Shown: in pieces, positions 22,407 to 35,734 of the stretch
Layout of the letters: every line of letters starts with the position of its first letter
How positions within the stretch are numbered: position 1 is the first letter of the stretch
Assembly (NCBI GenBank): GCA_004194705.1
Contig: SADC01000328.1
Coordinates: 1 to 64,000, forward strand
Source of the DNA: Ditylenchus dipsaci
Taxonomy: Eukaryota > Nematoda > Chromadorea > Rhabditida > Anguinidae
Length of the DNA: 64,000 nucleotides
Direction: 5' to 3'
Program-made: the position numbers and the translations under genes
Notes under the pieces: model-generated
Seen by the model: only the letters and a program-made list of their open reading frames with translations
The model's database searches: none
What the model was told of the DNA's origin: nothing

Positions 22407-25400
22407 CTACTCCAACCGTTGAATATTAGCCAGTTGGCGATATAGCTGTCCATTCGCATAGAGTTCTGTGGAAGTGCCTGAAAAAATTTTTGGTAGTTAT
22501 CAATAATTTTCATTTCTCTATGCAACCTGCTTCAGCAATAGCTCCATTTTGGAGCACAGAAATATAATGGGTGTTAGTGAGGGTGGACAGCCGGTGGGCA
22601 ACTACTAGACAAGTCCTGCCTCAGTAGTAGCATTTAAAGATGCTTGGATTAACTAAAACATATTTTATAATTGTACAATTTATTGTTGTGAATTAGGCCA
22701 CCTGTTCATTTTTACTATCCAAAGCACTGGTAGCCTCATCTAACAAAAGAATACTTGGTTCTCTGATTAGGGCTCTTGCAATAGCAACTCGTTGTTTCTG
22801 ACCAGCAGAGAGTTGAGTGCCTTTTTCGCCCACAAATGTGTCAAGACCCTAGAAGAATGTTTACGTGCTAAACTAGCCAATTTACTCTACAGTTGAGTCT
22901 CGATTAAACGACACGCCAAAAAGTTGGTTCTCAAAAAACTTTTGCTAGTTTCATTTCGGAACTTGTTTAGTTGGGGGGGGGGGGAGCATTTTTTAATTTT
23001 TCGTAAATCACGTTTAAATGACTCCTAAGTAATTTTTATATGCTTAAAACGATAGAAAAGTTATTTTCCAACACTTTTCCACATAAAAAATTGATTTTTA
23101 AAGAAAAATTTTTTTGACTAAAATTTAACTTTGTGCCTTGGGGGACCAAGGCAAATTACCTTGTATTAAGGTACTCTACCCCGTTTTGGTCACTGGAGCT
23201 GGGGAAAAGGAGTCTTTTATGCATGTATGATCAAGAGTCTTGCTCGGAATTATGTCTTAGGTAAGTCTGTGCGCGCATCTCTAACCAACCAATCCCATTT
23301 TTAACAGAAAGTTAAAAAGTTTGGAATAATAAAGTAAATAAAACTAAATGTATGGCCAACTAATTCCACAAAAAAGTTGCCAAGTATCCAGTATCCAATT
23401 CATTTAAGTACAGTCGAGTCTCGATATAACGCGACTCCTCGTGACCGCAAAAGGTCGCGGTATATCAGGGTTCGCGTTATATCGAAGGTAAATTTGACTG
23501 ACTTCTTTTTGCTAGGACCATTTGAAGGGTCGCGTTATGTCGGGGTCGCGTTATATCGCGACTCGACTGTATCCATTTCTGAGTGTCTTTTTACGTGTAT
23601 TCTAAATACCTGAGGTAATCCTAGCACGAATTCGTCAATATTAGCCATCTTCATCGCTTGTACAATTGCTTCCTGCGAAAATTTCTTCTCAGACACTCCA
23701 CTCCTACTGTCATTCTTATCTTCAAGTCCATAGCAAATGTTGTCACGAATAGACCTATTGAAGAGCACAGGTTCTTGTCCAACCACCCAATAGTTTTTCT
23801 CAACTTAATCGGATCCCAGTCTCGCAAGTCGATTCCTCCAATCATCTACATTTTTAACATAGAAAGGTCAAACACTAATTAAAAGTAGTTACAATCGCCC
23901 CTGCAGTCGGATCATACAACCTCAAAAGTAATTGGACTAATGTTGATTTGCCACAACCGCTCAAACCGACCAAGCCCACAATTTGGCCTGCTTCAACACA
24001 AATATTCAGTTTATTGAAGATTGGAATTGTGGCCTTTGAGGATAGACGAAATCGACATTTTGCACAACTATTGCCATTTCAGATGGTTGGGTCTGGCATC
24101 TTTTGCCTGCATTCCTTGGCCATAAAAACTTTTTCTTAGAATTTTCGGCTGCTGATTGAGTACCTTGAAGACCAGACCAGCTGCAAACTTTGCCTTGATA
24201 AGCTCAGGAAAGTATGAGCCCGCAAATCCAAATGTTCCAGCAGTGAAGCTGATGGCAAACAGAGTTCTGTAAAGTTATTAAGTTAAAAAATTTGCATTTT
24301 GAATGGGTCACAATAGGATCCACCTGAGAACATCCATCGGGAGCAATACTTTCTCCATTATCAACCAGATGGCAAAGTAGAAGGATCCAGAGTACAGGAA
24401 ATAATAGATGCATGAAGCAAAGCCATATGACAGTGCCTGAAACAGCGAGATGATGAATGAAGAAACACGCTAGTTAGGTAATATGACTTTTCGACCCTAG
24501 TAACGCATAACCCTTCCCCATACTTTTTTCTTCGAAACCTTATAGAGGGCATAGGGATATTTGGTCAATGTTTTAGTTTGCGTTTTTTAGTTTGCTTTTA
24601 GAATTAAATCTTTATTGCATTAAAAAAACTAATTTTGGGCAAACCTAGGGTACGCCAGCGCACTTAGAGAGGCCCCTAACTACCCTAAATCAGTGCTTAG
24701 GGTGGTTTAAGATGGTTAAGAATGGTTAAGGGTGGAATTCTGAGCGATTAAGCCCATCGGACCTGAAATCTGATCCGCTCAATCAAATTTTCGCAAAAAG
24801 TTTACCCCCCCCTTAGTAAACCGCGAAAAAAACCAACTTTCAGGCGCTTCTGGCCATTCCGGGGTGGGATTCTGAGGGATCCCAGCTATTTCGTTATTTA
24901 AAAATTCAAATTCCCGCAAAATTTTGACTAAAAACGACGAGAAAAATTTTTGCGGTAAGAAAAAAGTATTTCGCGGGAAAATAAAATTGCAGTAATAAAA
25001 AAGTACTTTGCGAGAAAATCAAATTGCAGTAATAAAAAATGATTTGCGGTAATTTTCAAGTGTTTTGCGCTAAGAAGAAAGTACCACCCAAAAAGATGCT
25101 TTTATAAATCTCTAACACGAAAACAAAAGAAATGGTTTTGCGAATCTCTCCACCAAAAAATAAACACTTTTATGAATCTAACCAAAAAAGACAATTCAAC
25201 GAATCACCACAAGGAAAAAGACAAACGCTTTGCAAATCTCGCAACAGGAAAAAGGGTGCTTTGTCGGCTGTGTCGATGCCACTTTGTCATGTTTTTTTCA
25301 CAAATATATATCTGTGCTGCATTTCGAACTATTTTTAGCACGATTTTTTTTGTCGCAGTCTTACTATTTATTTAGGCGATTTGAGCAGTTGGCTCTCTCA

Positions 25401-28400
25401 AAAAATCTTCATGGCTGATTGTTTCTGATTTTTGTGAATCGTCCAAGTACCTGAATGAGTCTTCAAATCAATGATCAAATAATTGAAATTCAAAATTTTC
25501 TTCATTTTTTAAAGCATGTAAGAAATTAATTGAAGTGGAAAAAAATACGAAAAATAAATCGAAAATACTACAGAGATATCAGCGGGAAATAAATCGAAAA
25601 ATTTCACGAAATAAAACCCGACCGTTGGGCGGGCAAAAACAAGTATTTACTAAAAGAACTTTATCAGTTTTTACCGGCTTTTTCGGGCAGCGATAAATTA
25701 TCAATAAATTACCGTTTCACAACCTTACGAGTTAGTAATCATTTTAGCTACCTGAGCAGAACCCTTCCACCGAGACCGCTTCAAAATTTTAGCCAGGCAT
25801 TCATCGAACAACTCTGCCAATTTATCCTCCATTGCCATTGCTTTTATTGTGCGCATGTTGGAAATTGCTTCCAGTGCGATCTACAGCAAAATTAAATTTA
25901 TTAATTTGATCAAAAAAATTCATGAAACATACAATTCCAGCCGTCTCAAACTCCATGACATCTTTTTTCGCTTTAGATTTTAAGTATTTTGCCTGCAAAG
26001 ACTGTCCTGCTAAGCCTAATGGGAAGAGCAGAAGTAGAAATATGGTCATTTGCCAGCCATAATACAAAGCTAGGGCTAACCCACAGAACAAGGAGACAAA
26101 TGAGACACAGACTGAGCCAAGACGGTAGTCTATAGCCTGAATTGCTTATATTAAATAAGATTACTACAAAACAAAAACCATCCATGGATGGGACAGAACA
26201 CGAAAAAAAGTCGGAAGTGAAATCAAAATAGGACTTTAAAAATTTACAGGAACCGAAAATCAGAATGAAAAATTGTCGGAAATAAACTTTTAAGGCATTT
26301 TGTAAAACAAAATATTTGAATTTGAAAAAAAATACGAAATTTCTGAAAACTTTTTCATTGTTTTTGGAAATCGGAAATCTGAACGAAAAAGCACCGAAAA
26401 CTCCCTAAAACATACTGATTTGATAGTAGCTGTATCCGTTGCTAGACGGGTACACATTCTTGCAGGAGAGTTGGTGGACGGTCAAAAAATTCCATATCCA
26501 TGCAAAGAAGATGACCGAAGAGTTGAACTCTGAGACGACGAACAAAGCTTTCGGAAGAGAGGCCAAACAAAGCAGCTTGACCGAAAATTGAGACAGCTTG
26601 GATGATACCGAGCACAAGCAACATCAAAGCCCAGAAATGACCTCTACTTCGCTTTTCATCTAGGTCCAATAAGGCAAAAGTCTACAAAACAAGAAAATAT
26701 TTAAAACACTAACTTATAAACTATAATCTAGTAACTAGCCTCAATAATATTACTGAAAAACAGTGAGAATATTGGAAAGATACTTCCTTGAATAAGGCAG
26801 AATAAGATTCCACCACTCAAAAATTTCCACTCTGGACTAGCATGACGAACAATTTTGAGAATGTGCTAGGTTTGCCCTTGACTTGTTCTAGTTCAAGTTG
26901 CAATCGTTTTGTCACTGTTAGCAGATTTTCCGAAGAATCTTTCGTCACATGCTTCGTTTCAAGTCTGAAAATGATTTTTTTTGACAAGTGTAAAACTTAG
27001 CAAACACTTACTTTGGCTCTTCTATTTCATTGAGCAAAGATTTTTTTTCGACGTCATTAGATATCTCTAATTTCACATTCTTCAGCCCTTTTTGTGCAAA
27101 ATTGTGCGAACTCCTACATTGATTAAATTAAAAAGACTACTTGGTAAGTAGATATTTGCCATATTTCTCCAATTGTGGCCCAGGGCATTATAAATTACTC
27201 AACTTGCTGAAAAAGCTGGCGAAATTCACCAAGCGCCGGCGCCGGCGCTCGGAGCCTAATCTGAATTTTTCTGCAAATTTTCGGGGCGCGCACCGGCGCC
27301 GGCGCCCGTGCTCAAACTGCAACAAAATACCTAAATTAAAAAAAGGCGCAAATTTAAATACCCACACCTTTGAGAGGGCTGGGGCTACTATTAGAGAGTG
27401 GACCACAATTAGGGTGAATACGATGTTGAACGCTTGCAAACAAACCTTCTGTATTTTCACTATTCTCGTGAATTTCTTCATCATCAACGATAAATTTAGA
27501 GTTTTCTACCATGGAAAAATAGACACCCTTGTTCTGCATCAATTTTGCATGGTTTCCCATTTCTACTACTTTCCTTCATCTAGCACGAATATTTTGTCAA
27601 CATTCTTTATGGTGCTCAAACGGTGGGCAATCACAATCTTGGTTATCTTCTTTTGAATATCTAGCTCGAATGCCTCTTGTATAAATGATTCATTTTGGAA
27701 TCTAAGGCACTAGTCGCTTCGTCTAGCAACAAGATGGATGCCTTCTTCAAAAGTGCTCTGGCAATAGCTATTCTTTGTTTCTCGCCTCCCGAGAGGTTAA
27801 CATCTAGAGAGGAACCACCAATGATAGTGTTGTAGCCCTGAAATTAAAAAAGTCTGAAATAAATATGGTAAAGGAACGTTTTGTCAAATTTTTGCATTTG
27901 AGTCATGACCGACGCGAAGGCGAATGTCCGAATTTCAACCCGAAGGCAGATTTTAAACAAGTAGCCAGGAACAAAATTTTGAAAAGAGACAGAAACAGGA
28001 CGAGATCCCGATGGTATCCCAATCTCGCAAGAACTAATTTTAGGCTAAAGTCCCGTCCCCATATCCCGCCCGATCAAGTTCCAAATTCCATTGCCGCATT
28101 TCTATGAATTCAGTGCGGCAATTATTATCCTATCTTTTCTACAAAGATCATTGATTTTTTAACTTTTCATCTTCATAAACAATTTCATTTTCGGAAAAAT
28201 CTGAGATTTTGCCAAAAATCTCAGATATTTATGATTTTTATGATTTTTCATCAAATTTTTGTTGAATAATTTTGACTAGCCTTATTTAGTGTTTATAATA
28301 ATTAATAGTCATCCAGTATAGCACACAGATGTAATTTTTGGTTCTGATATTGTTTCTAAAACCCAGAAAATTGTTTGGGTTCCTGACGAGATCTAGATTT

Positions 28401-31400
28401 TTTTCTCCAAAATTTCGGTCCCGATTTTTTGAGCAGCAAAGAAATATCATTGAATAAGTAGAAGTGGCTTTGAGAAAGATCCCAAATCTTGACAATCTCG
28501 AAACCACTCCTCGACTTTTCAAATTTACCTGGGGGAGGCGCAAAACAAACTTTTCCACTTGCGCTTTCCTGCATGCTTCAAAAACTTCGTCATCAGTCGG
28601 AGTATGATCACAGGCCCATTTCAGATTATTCATGATGGTAGTATTAAAAGTACAGGTTCCTGACCCACAAATCCGAAGATGTGGCGTCGGAGGTATGAAG
28701 AACTCAGGTTTTCCACATTTGATCGTCAATTTTTATCTAAATTACAGAATTTATTTTTGTTATAAGATTAGTAAATTTAAACCTTTCCAGAAGAAGGGGA
28801 GTACAGTTTTAATAGCAGAGCAAATACAGTACTCTTGCCAGCGCCACTTTTTCCAACCAAAGCCACACTTTGTCCTGGGTTTACATCCATCGAAAAGTCT
28901 GTGAGTACTGGAAGATCTGGCCTTGTTGGGTAAGAGAAGCTTACATTTTCTACAGAAATTTTAGAAGGGACATTTGACAGATTTTCTTGCTGACTATTAT
29001 CTAGCAAAGATGATTTTTTAAGTGAATTCTAAAAAACAAGGACTAAATTATATAAAACAATCGAAATATGTAGTTTTTTACTTCAAAGTTGAAGCAACCC
29101 TGAAACTTGCTGGCTGTGATTTGAGCTGTTCGAATCGCTGTAAATTGTGGTCCTGCCCGTCCCAATGCCAAAGATCCCATCATTACGGAGAAATACCTAA
29201 CAACAAAAATCTAATATAGTTAAACACGCGTTTAAAAGTAATTTACAGTAATGAGAGTTTCTGGGCGCAGCCCTTTATCAACTATGAAGTCCGTGCCCAC
29301 CCAAAAGGCCAAACTCAAAGAAGCAAACATAATGAAGAAAGTAGCAGCAAAGGCTGCACCAATATACACAGATCTCATAACACAGTCAAAAGTAGTCGCT
29401 TCCAGTGCCAACTTATATCTAACCGATAAAAATATTTATGAATGTTTACAAGCATTACAAAAATCAACCTCTTTAGTTCAGCACTTTGTCCATTAAAAGC
29501 AGCCACAGTTGGCATGGAATTAAGCACTTCGATAGCTAGGTTCATAGCTTTGCTATAATTTTTGTCTTCTCTTAGGGCTGATGAAGACATAAGCTAAAAC
29601 TTGACTAATATATTGGTTTAGAAAAAACTTTTTAATTGAGAGGGTTAACACATTTGGGTTGACACATCTGTAAGACCAAGCATTGTAAACAGTTTCCGCT
29701 AGACTTGAATATATTATTTAATTCTTGTTCTAGCCGCTTCGTAAACAGCTGGTGGCTAGGAATAAAACTAGAATTAAATCCTAACCTAATTCTAACCATG
29801 CAACTGGTGGATTGGAGGATTGAGCCTTAACCCTAGCCGATTCATTAGGGTTAATTAGGGTTAAGTTCTAGCATAAATCCTAGCCGGTTGGTAAACATTG
29901 GCATGGTTAGAATTAAATATAGAATTCAATTCTAGCCTGAATCTCACAAGGGAGGGACCCTGACTATGACCTGCGGTTTTTCGATTATTTTTTTATGCGC
30001 GTATTCTTGTAGAGCGTGACCAAATCCCATGTGAATCTGGCTTCCCACCTCTGAAAGCCAATAAAGTTTTTAGGAATGACCCATCGCCCAAGCGTCAGCT
30101 ATGAAAAACCATGATATGGGTATCGAGGTGTCTTCAGAACTTTGAGTGGGCCTTTTGAGGACCTTTAGAGCTGGAGAGCCAAATTTGTCAAGAAATTGGG
30201 GGCTACTCTCGTTTATCCCCCCCCCAAGCCCCCCCCCCTTGAAGTGGCTTTTAGAGGTAAAAACATGCGAGAAATCGATTGCAATCATCAGAAAAGCAGG
30301 AAAGGCATCTGTTGATCTTAAAAATGCATATTATAAAGTTTACAGCGTTTATTGTGCTCAAAAATGTCGAAACAATGATAGTGAAACATGCATGTTTACC
30401 CGGAACTGATGTCGTTTTCGGCTTTGCTGATGATTGCAATCGATTTCTCGCATGTTTTCACCCCTATGAGCCACTCCCAGGAAAAAAATTTAAAAAAATT
30501 TTTCACGTGCTTGGGGGATAAACGAGAGTAGCCCCGGAAATTGGGTACGCTCTACAAGAATACGCAGAAAAAAATTTGTCATCGATGTTTCCCCAGGTCA
30601 CAGTCAGGGTTCATCCCTTGCCAGCGGCAAATTTTTACGGGCCCACAGGTTTTAATTTTTCATAATTCAGATTTTTACGAGTGTAACTATGCATGCTGAG
30701 CATGAACTTAGACAAAGTGTTTCACCTTTATTTTTGAGGGAAGGTTTTTCAAAATTCAAATAAATTTTGGGGATAGTGAAATCTACTCCTTAAAAAACAA
30801 ACGATTGACAAACCCTAGCAACGAAAGCCCCACAAACAGCAATAAATGGAGTAAGTGACATCATAACTAATGTCAACTTCCAATCATACACAAAAGCCAC
30901 AAGGAAACCTCCAACAAACTGGTTGGTGTACTGGATGGCTAAAGCTACTTTGTCACCAATGCCTTCTTTGATCCGCTCGAAGTCACTAAATATTTAATTT
31001 GTGACTTCTCTAAAAAATTCAAAATTACTCAAAAATATCTGTGGAAAAGGTGCCAGATTTGGGTTTAGGTCATGCCAAGCTAAATTTCGCCTCAAAACAG
31101 ATCGGAAATATTTGCTTCTTAACCGAGTAATTACATTCTCCGCTACAGTCACAAAGCACAGACCTAAAACTCACAATATTTTGAAAAAATGCCACATAAA
31201 ACAACCTGAATGCTGGCAGCAAAGAGTAGAAATGCACCGATTAGAAAAGACTGTAAGACCCGAATATGAGCAGATTTTCGGAAATGTTCAAGAGAATATA
31301 TATCGCTGAAAAATCGCAACCCTGAGCTTGTGTTGACTAAAATAGATCAGATGTTATAAAACTAATTGTTAAATTTAAAACAACCTATGCTAAGAGGGTA

Positions 31401-31544
31401 TTCAACTAAAATTGTCGCATTTACGAAGGAATCGGTCATTCCGCCCATTATAACGGCCAGAAATGGGAGTGAAAGTCCAGAAATAACTGCTACAGTTGAG
31501 CCAACAAGTAGAAGAAAAGAGTCGAGTCTAGTTCTTTCCCGAAA
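22407..31544 (-). CDS. Full-length ABCB (P-glycoprotein-type) transporter, 21 exons, first exon(s) missing
   Basis: This is a plasma-membrane ATP-driven exporter with two TMD-NBD halves. Exons: 31544-~31376, ~31339-31208, 31163-31029, 30985-30814, 29593-29469, 29418-29247, 29196-29082, 29028-28783, 28736-28529, 27837-27446, 27113-27012, 26964-26740, 26681-26416, 26136-25933, 25880-25752, 24436-24324, 24266-23893, 23845-23610, 22848-22702, 22652-22527, 22477-22407. NBD1 has Walker [13 protein letters not shown], signature [16 protein letters not shown] and Walker [17 protein letters not shown]2 has [24 protein letters not shown], the same Walker B, and H-loop VVAHRLSTL. Reading starts at the first membrane segment ([18 protein letters not shown]); the N-terminal exon was not found and probably lies beyond the repeat cluster at 31.6-33.2 kb. 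The stop follows LANIQRLE. About ten single-base frame breaks fall in homopolymers. One intron is GC-AG (GAG|GCTAGT, 26740). Confidence 0.95.
22900..23260. repeat. Dispersed repeat (ACCAAGGC / GTGCGCGCATCTC family) in an ABCB intron
   Basis: A solitary Tigger-like tip (CAGTTGAGTCTCGATTAAAC, 22892) is followed by GTTTAAATGACTCCTAAG, GCCTTGGGGGACCAAGG and GCTCGGAATTATGTCTTAGG. These match blocks at 39500-39760 and 61195-61260. A G run of 12 sits at 22973. Confidence 0.6.
23411..23569. mobile_element. Pogo/Tigger-like MITE, word TATAACGCGACTC
   Basis: TA flanks both sides. The ends CAGTCGAGTCTCGATATAAC and GTTATATCGCGACTCGACTG are inverted. CGCGTTATATCG is repeated internally. It lies in an ABCB intron 40 bases past the donor at 23610. 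Confidence 0.85.
24560..25720. repeat. ABCB intron filled with degenerate word arrays
   Basis: From about 24895 to 25080 the word AAAAAGTACTTTGCGAGAAAAT recurs in degenerate form. From 25100 to 25250 a word like TTTGCGAATCTCNCCACNA does. There is no inverted partner and no gene. Open frames around 25130-25420 are repeat-derived. Confidence 0.45.
27225..27320. other. GC-rich dyad in an ABCB intron
   Basis: GCGCCGGCGCCGGCGC at about 27234 and GCACCGGCGCCGGCGCCCGTGC at about 27289 form a strong self-complementary pair in otherwise AT-rich intron sequence. It could be a small foldback tip pair or a structured RNA segment. Confidence 0.5.
29947..30620. mobile_element. Foldback element (CAAGGGA...ACCCTGACT ends) in an ABCB intron
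   Basis: The outer tips CAAGGGAGGGACCCTGACTA and the complement of CAGTCAGGGTTCATCCCTTG are followed by inner inverted blocks GCGTATTCTTGTAGAGCGT, GGGCTACTCTCGTTTATCCC and CATGCGAGAAATCGATTGCA. Total length is 674 bp. No target duplication was resolved. Confidence 0.75.
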
Positions 31545-31859
31545 CTAAAATATTCATGTATCATAGGTAAAACTATGATTTGAAAATTTTGGTTCAAAAA
31601 TAAAAATAAATTTTAAAACAAGCGTTTGGCTCAAAAATGGCCATCGATAGCTTGCGACATTTCAAATTAAAACAATTCGACGCTGCTGGAATATACCGCT
31701 CGCAAAAAAGCATTGGAATACACCCTCCTCGATAATTTTTGGAGGGTACCTAAAACCAACATTTTCGAGAAAAAAAAGTTGTACAACAGCCCTTGTTAGT
31801 AATGTATAGGCTCTTCGCCTAAACCTAAGCTCACTGGCCTAAGCCTGAATTATTAGGTG

Positions 31860-33200
31860 GGGTTTATTCCAGTAGCGCCAACTATTCAAAATGAGACAAA
31901 ATCAAATTGTGACAATTCATTTAGCGGCAAGAATTTATAAAGAAAATTCGAAATTCAAATAGAGTAGCTTTGTCGCAATCTGATTTTGTCTCAATATGAA
32001 TTGTCACTATTTGAATGGGCAAAGCTTATTTTTGCCGTCAGAAGGCTTTTTTGCAGCTAAAAAGCTTGTTTTTGCCGCTAATTGAATAAACGAATATTTA
32101 TCGGTGTTTTTCTGACTATAAATTTTTTTATTTTAGCTTGGAATCTCTAACTAATAAGCTATCAACTCCCCGATGTAGTTATTATAAGTTTGAGAAATGC
32201 CCGTTTTTAGTAGACAGGAGTTGTTTTATAAAAAAGGATATTTCTCAAACTTTTCACAACTACATCGAGTCAGTTAATAGCTCGTTAGAAATAAGAGATT
32301 CCGGGCTACATATCAATGTAAAAATAAAAAATTGAGACCCTACTAGCGAACCGGAGTTGGATTCTTGGGGGAGGGGTTTATTCGCTAGTAGCGCCAAAAT
32401 TTACGACAAGAAAGACACCGAGAAATACTCGGGCAGGAGTAAGATGCGGCAAATCACATTGCGACAAATCAAATTGCGGCAAAATCAGATTGCGGCAAAT
32501 CAGATTGCGACAATTCAAATTGCGGCAAAATGAAATTCCGACAATTCAAATTGCGACAATTCAAATTGCGGCAAATCATATTGCGACAATTTAAATTGCG
32601 GTAATCAAATTTGAAACTTTCAAGTAATGCTTAATCTGCCACCACTATGTGGTCTCAATAAGCTGCCGTCTAAACAGGCTCGTTTGTGAGATGAGATTTT
32701 GCTAGAAACCAAAAAATTGACTAGCTGTACAAAAATCAGCAAACAATCAAATAGTATATAGTATAGTACAGTATTCGTTTTCCATAGCTGAAAGAAGCAA
32801 AGAAGTAAAGTCAGGCCAGGAGGAAAGCGAAAAAATGATATACAAATATTTACTCACAAAGTGAACGAAAATACCTAACGTATAAAATAACGATCAACCC
32901 AAATAGCAGTCCAATGTGACCCCCCACTTATGCCGCAATTTGATTTTGTCGCAATTTGAATTGTCGCAATCTGATTTGCCGCAATCTGATTTTGCCGCAA
33001 TTTGATTTGTCGCAATGTGATTTGCCGCATCTTACTCCTGCCCAAATATTCGTTTGTATGATTAGCGGTAAAAAGAAGCTTTTTAGCTCAAAAAAAGCCT
33101 TTTAATGGCAAAAAAAGCTTTGCACAATTTTAATTTTTCGCAAATTAGATTGGAGTTGTCGCAATTAGAAAGGTCGCAAGCTATCGCTGGCATCAAAAAT
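31860..33200. mobile_element. Nested palindromic element cluster
   Basis: An older foldback has arms AGCTTGTTTTTGCCGCTAAT (about 32062) and its inverted counterpart near 33060-33110. Within it, 32128-32340 is a separate hairpin (GGAATCTCTAACTAATAAGC and inverted copy), and 32431-33043 is a word-array element. CTAGTAGCG tips of a third family occur at 32343 and 32385. Confidence 0.6.
32431..33043. mobile_element. Word-array TIR element, word GCGGCAAATCAGATT, 8-bp duplication
   Basis: The ends are near-identical for about 113 bases: GGGCAGGAGTAAGATGCGGC then repeats of GCGGCAAATCAGATT and GCGACAATTCAAATT, inverted at the right end. The flanks AAATACTC (left) and AAATATTC (right) form an 8-bp duplication with one mismatch. 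At 613 bp with no coding frame, it is non-autonomous. Confidence 0.8.
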
Positions 33201-33572
33201 AACGAAAGATCTCTACAGTTCAACAAAATTAATCGAAAAATTTAACCTACCAAAAACTCTATGGAGGCCTTTTCTGGTGTAGTTTTGACATTTTTATGTC
33301 TTACTCCTCCGAGTGAAGTATTACTATAAAAATTGCATATGGCAGGAAAAGCTATAAATTTAAGAAAAACCTTTCACTAATTAAAAGTGGCTCCACATGC
33401 AATACATCCGATAGATCGGAACTTCTTACGGCATTAGACATCTTACATAAAACTACTATTTCTGGCAAATTATGGCGGTTTTTTCATGAGATTTAATATA
33501 AAAAGACCTAAAATCTTTATTATGATTTATCTTTACTCAAAAATAAAAAAATAAGATACATTAATTACAGTA

Positions 33573-33873
33573 CAGTCAAACCTCAAACCCATCGATCGTC
33601 CATGATGGGACACTCCAAAAAGTGAGGGTCAGAAAAATTTTCAATTGTTCCGTTTTTAACTAGTTTTGCATCAAACCTAAAGTTCCTAACCTCAGATCAC
33701 GTTTAAAAACTAGACAAAAACTTCAAAACACATTGGTGTTTTTGAAGTTTCAATCCAAATGCATATATAAAACGTTGGATAAAGAAAATCACTGGTCATG
33801 TCTTTTTTGGTTTTCGCGCAAAAGCATCCCCTTTAAAGAAAAAACTTTCCATCCCCAAGGGTTTGTTTGACTG
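33573..33873. mobile_element. Pogo/Tigger-like MITE, word CTCAAACCCATCG
   Basis: It is flanked by TA on both sides. The ends CAGTCAAACCTCAAACCCAT and CCCAAGGGTTTGTTTGACTG are inverted. The interior has no coding frame. Confidence 0.75.
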
Positions 33874-34659
33874 TACTTCATTTAAGAAAAATCATATAAA
33901 GTAAACATACTCAAACTTCATAGTTAGTAAATGTACGAAATTAAACGAGATCATAACTCTAGATCATAACTGTTTTATACAAAATATTCGGCGCTACTGT
34001 GATATACCCCCCCCCCCAAAAAAAATCGACCTACTGTCATATACCCCCCCCCCCCAAAACCGACTTTTTCAGGGATGGTCAAAAACCATTTTTACACAAT
34101 AATTTCGCCATAAAAGGACCAGAAAAGCAATTTAAATGGATTGCGGGCTGTATTGGGAGGGAAGGGAATAATGCAGGGGCCACTTCTCGAGATGTTGGGA
34201 TCCTTAGAGTATTAATTCTCTAAGCGTCTAAGGTACTTTCAAACCCAGGAACTTGTGGTGCAGGCATAAAGGTATATTACATGACAGTAGCGTCAAATAT
34301 TCTATCAAGGCAATCAGTGCATGTACATAAGTGTGAATTATGCTGAAATAGAGGTAATAAAGATATCATATGATGCAAGTCACATCGATGCAAAATAACC
34401 AATCGTTTTCTTAAAAATTTAGCCATCACGGCTGTAACCCATGTCCTCAAAAATGCATATTTGAAAAAGGAATGGTCTAACAAAGATAAATTGCAGTATT
34501 TTCAAGAATTTGAATTCAAACATTTGACGTTTCCAAACCATACAGGCTCTGTGAATTTTTAAGTAGAAATCGTAAAAATCTAGAAACTTTCTGGGTTTTA
34601 TCCATTCATATTTGCACTAGATATCTGTTTGATAATGCTATTACTGTTTGGAATCACCA

Positions 34660-34797
34660 TACCGTATTTTCTGTATAAATCCCCCGGGTGGTTTTAAATG
34701 CCTGCAAAACCTTGAAATTTGTAAATCGAAAATGGACCTTAACTCTGAAATCCAATTCAAAAAAGGGAGGGGTTGCGATCATCGGAGAAATACGGTA
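34660..34797. mobile_element. Short TACCGTATTT element, word TATAAATCCCCCGGG
   Basis: It starts TACCGTATTTTCTGTATAAA and ends CGGAGAAATACGGTA. The inner arms are poorly conserved. Confidence 0.55.
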
Positions 34798-35734
34798 ATG
34801 AGCTCTTCGATGTAATGCCGCTTTAAATAAATATTTGGTCGACCAACAAAGAAACATTGCTCTTATTCCCAAATCTCACCCTAGCTATAGTGCTTCTGCT
34901 GTAGTGCACCTCGTGGTGAAGTGCACCCTAAATCTGGTTCATGAAATTTGGATTCTGGAAGAATATCTTGAAATTCAAGAGTATCTCAAACCTAAAAAGT
35001 ACCATCCTTACTATTGAATGTACCTTTTTCTAAAAGGACTGTTTCTGTGTCTAAAAGGGTATTGATGTTCAATACAGTTGACTCTTAGGGCAAAACAAGC
35101 GAACTATTTGAAAATTTAAAAATTTTCATGAAAATTTGAAAAAATGAAAATTTAAAAATGAAAGAAAATATGCGAATGAAAATATCCATAAAAAGAGGAT
35201 GTGAAAAATTTTGAAAATTTGAAGATGGGATTACCGGTCCTCAGGGGGAGGGGAGGCATTCATATACGCATCGCCTAAGGGACAGGTTCGACTACCACTG
35301 GCTCTACACCTTATTTTTATTTTTCTTATTCTTAAAATGTAAAGGATCAAATTTAAATGCACCGCCTAATGTGTGAAATTGGCCGCCTTTTTTATTTTTC
35401 GGGCCGCCTTTTGCAACACTTTAGGCGGTACATTTCACATACAGCGAAATGAAAATACAGTCAAGGTTGGCAAGGGGTGGCTTTTTAGGCCACCTCTCAA
35501 GCTCTCTGCGTTTTAAAATTGTGAGGCCACCCACCCCCCCCTTTAGTAAACCGCCGAAAAACAATTATTTTTGGCTTTTGGCCATTCTGGAGTGGGTCCT
35601 TAGCCATCTGGTTTTTGCCTAACCTGAGATTTTACAAAATTGACCAAATTTAATTTTAAAAAATTTTAATCGCTGATTTCGTGCCGAGAAACCACAGCGA
35701 AAACAAAAATAGTTACAGTTTGTAACTATTTTTT

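Noticed and set aside
27141..27656. 171-codon plus-strand open frame
   Set aside because: Most of it is antisense to the ABCB NBD1 exon (27446-27837) and the GC-rich intron dyad.
32431..33043. Possible CRISPR-like array
   Set aside because: The repeated words are contiguous and degenerate with no unique spacers, are inverted about a centre, and the surrounding genes are animal genes with introns.
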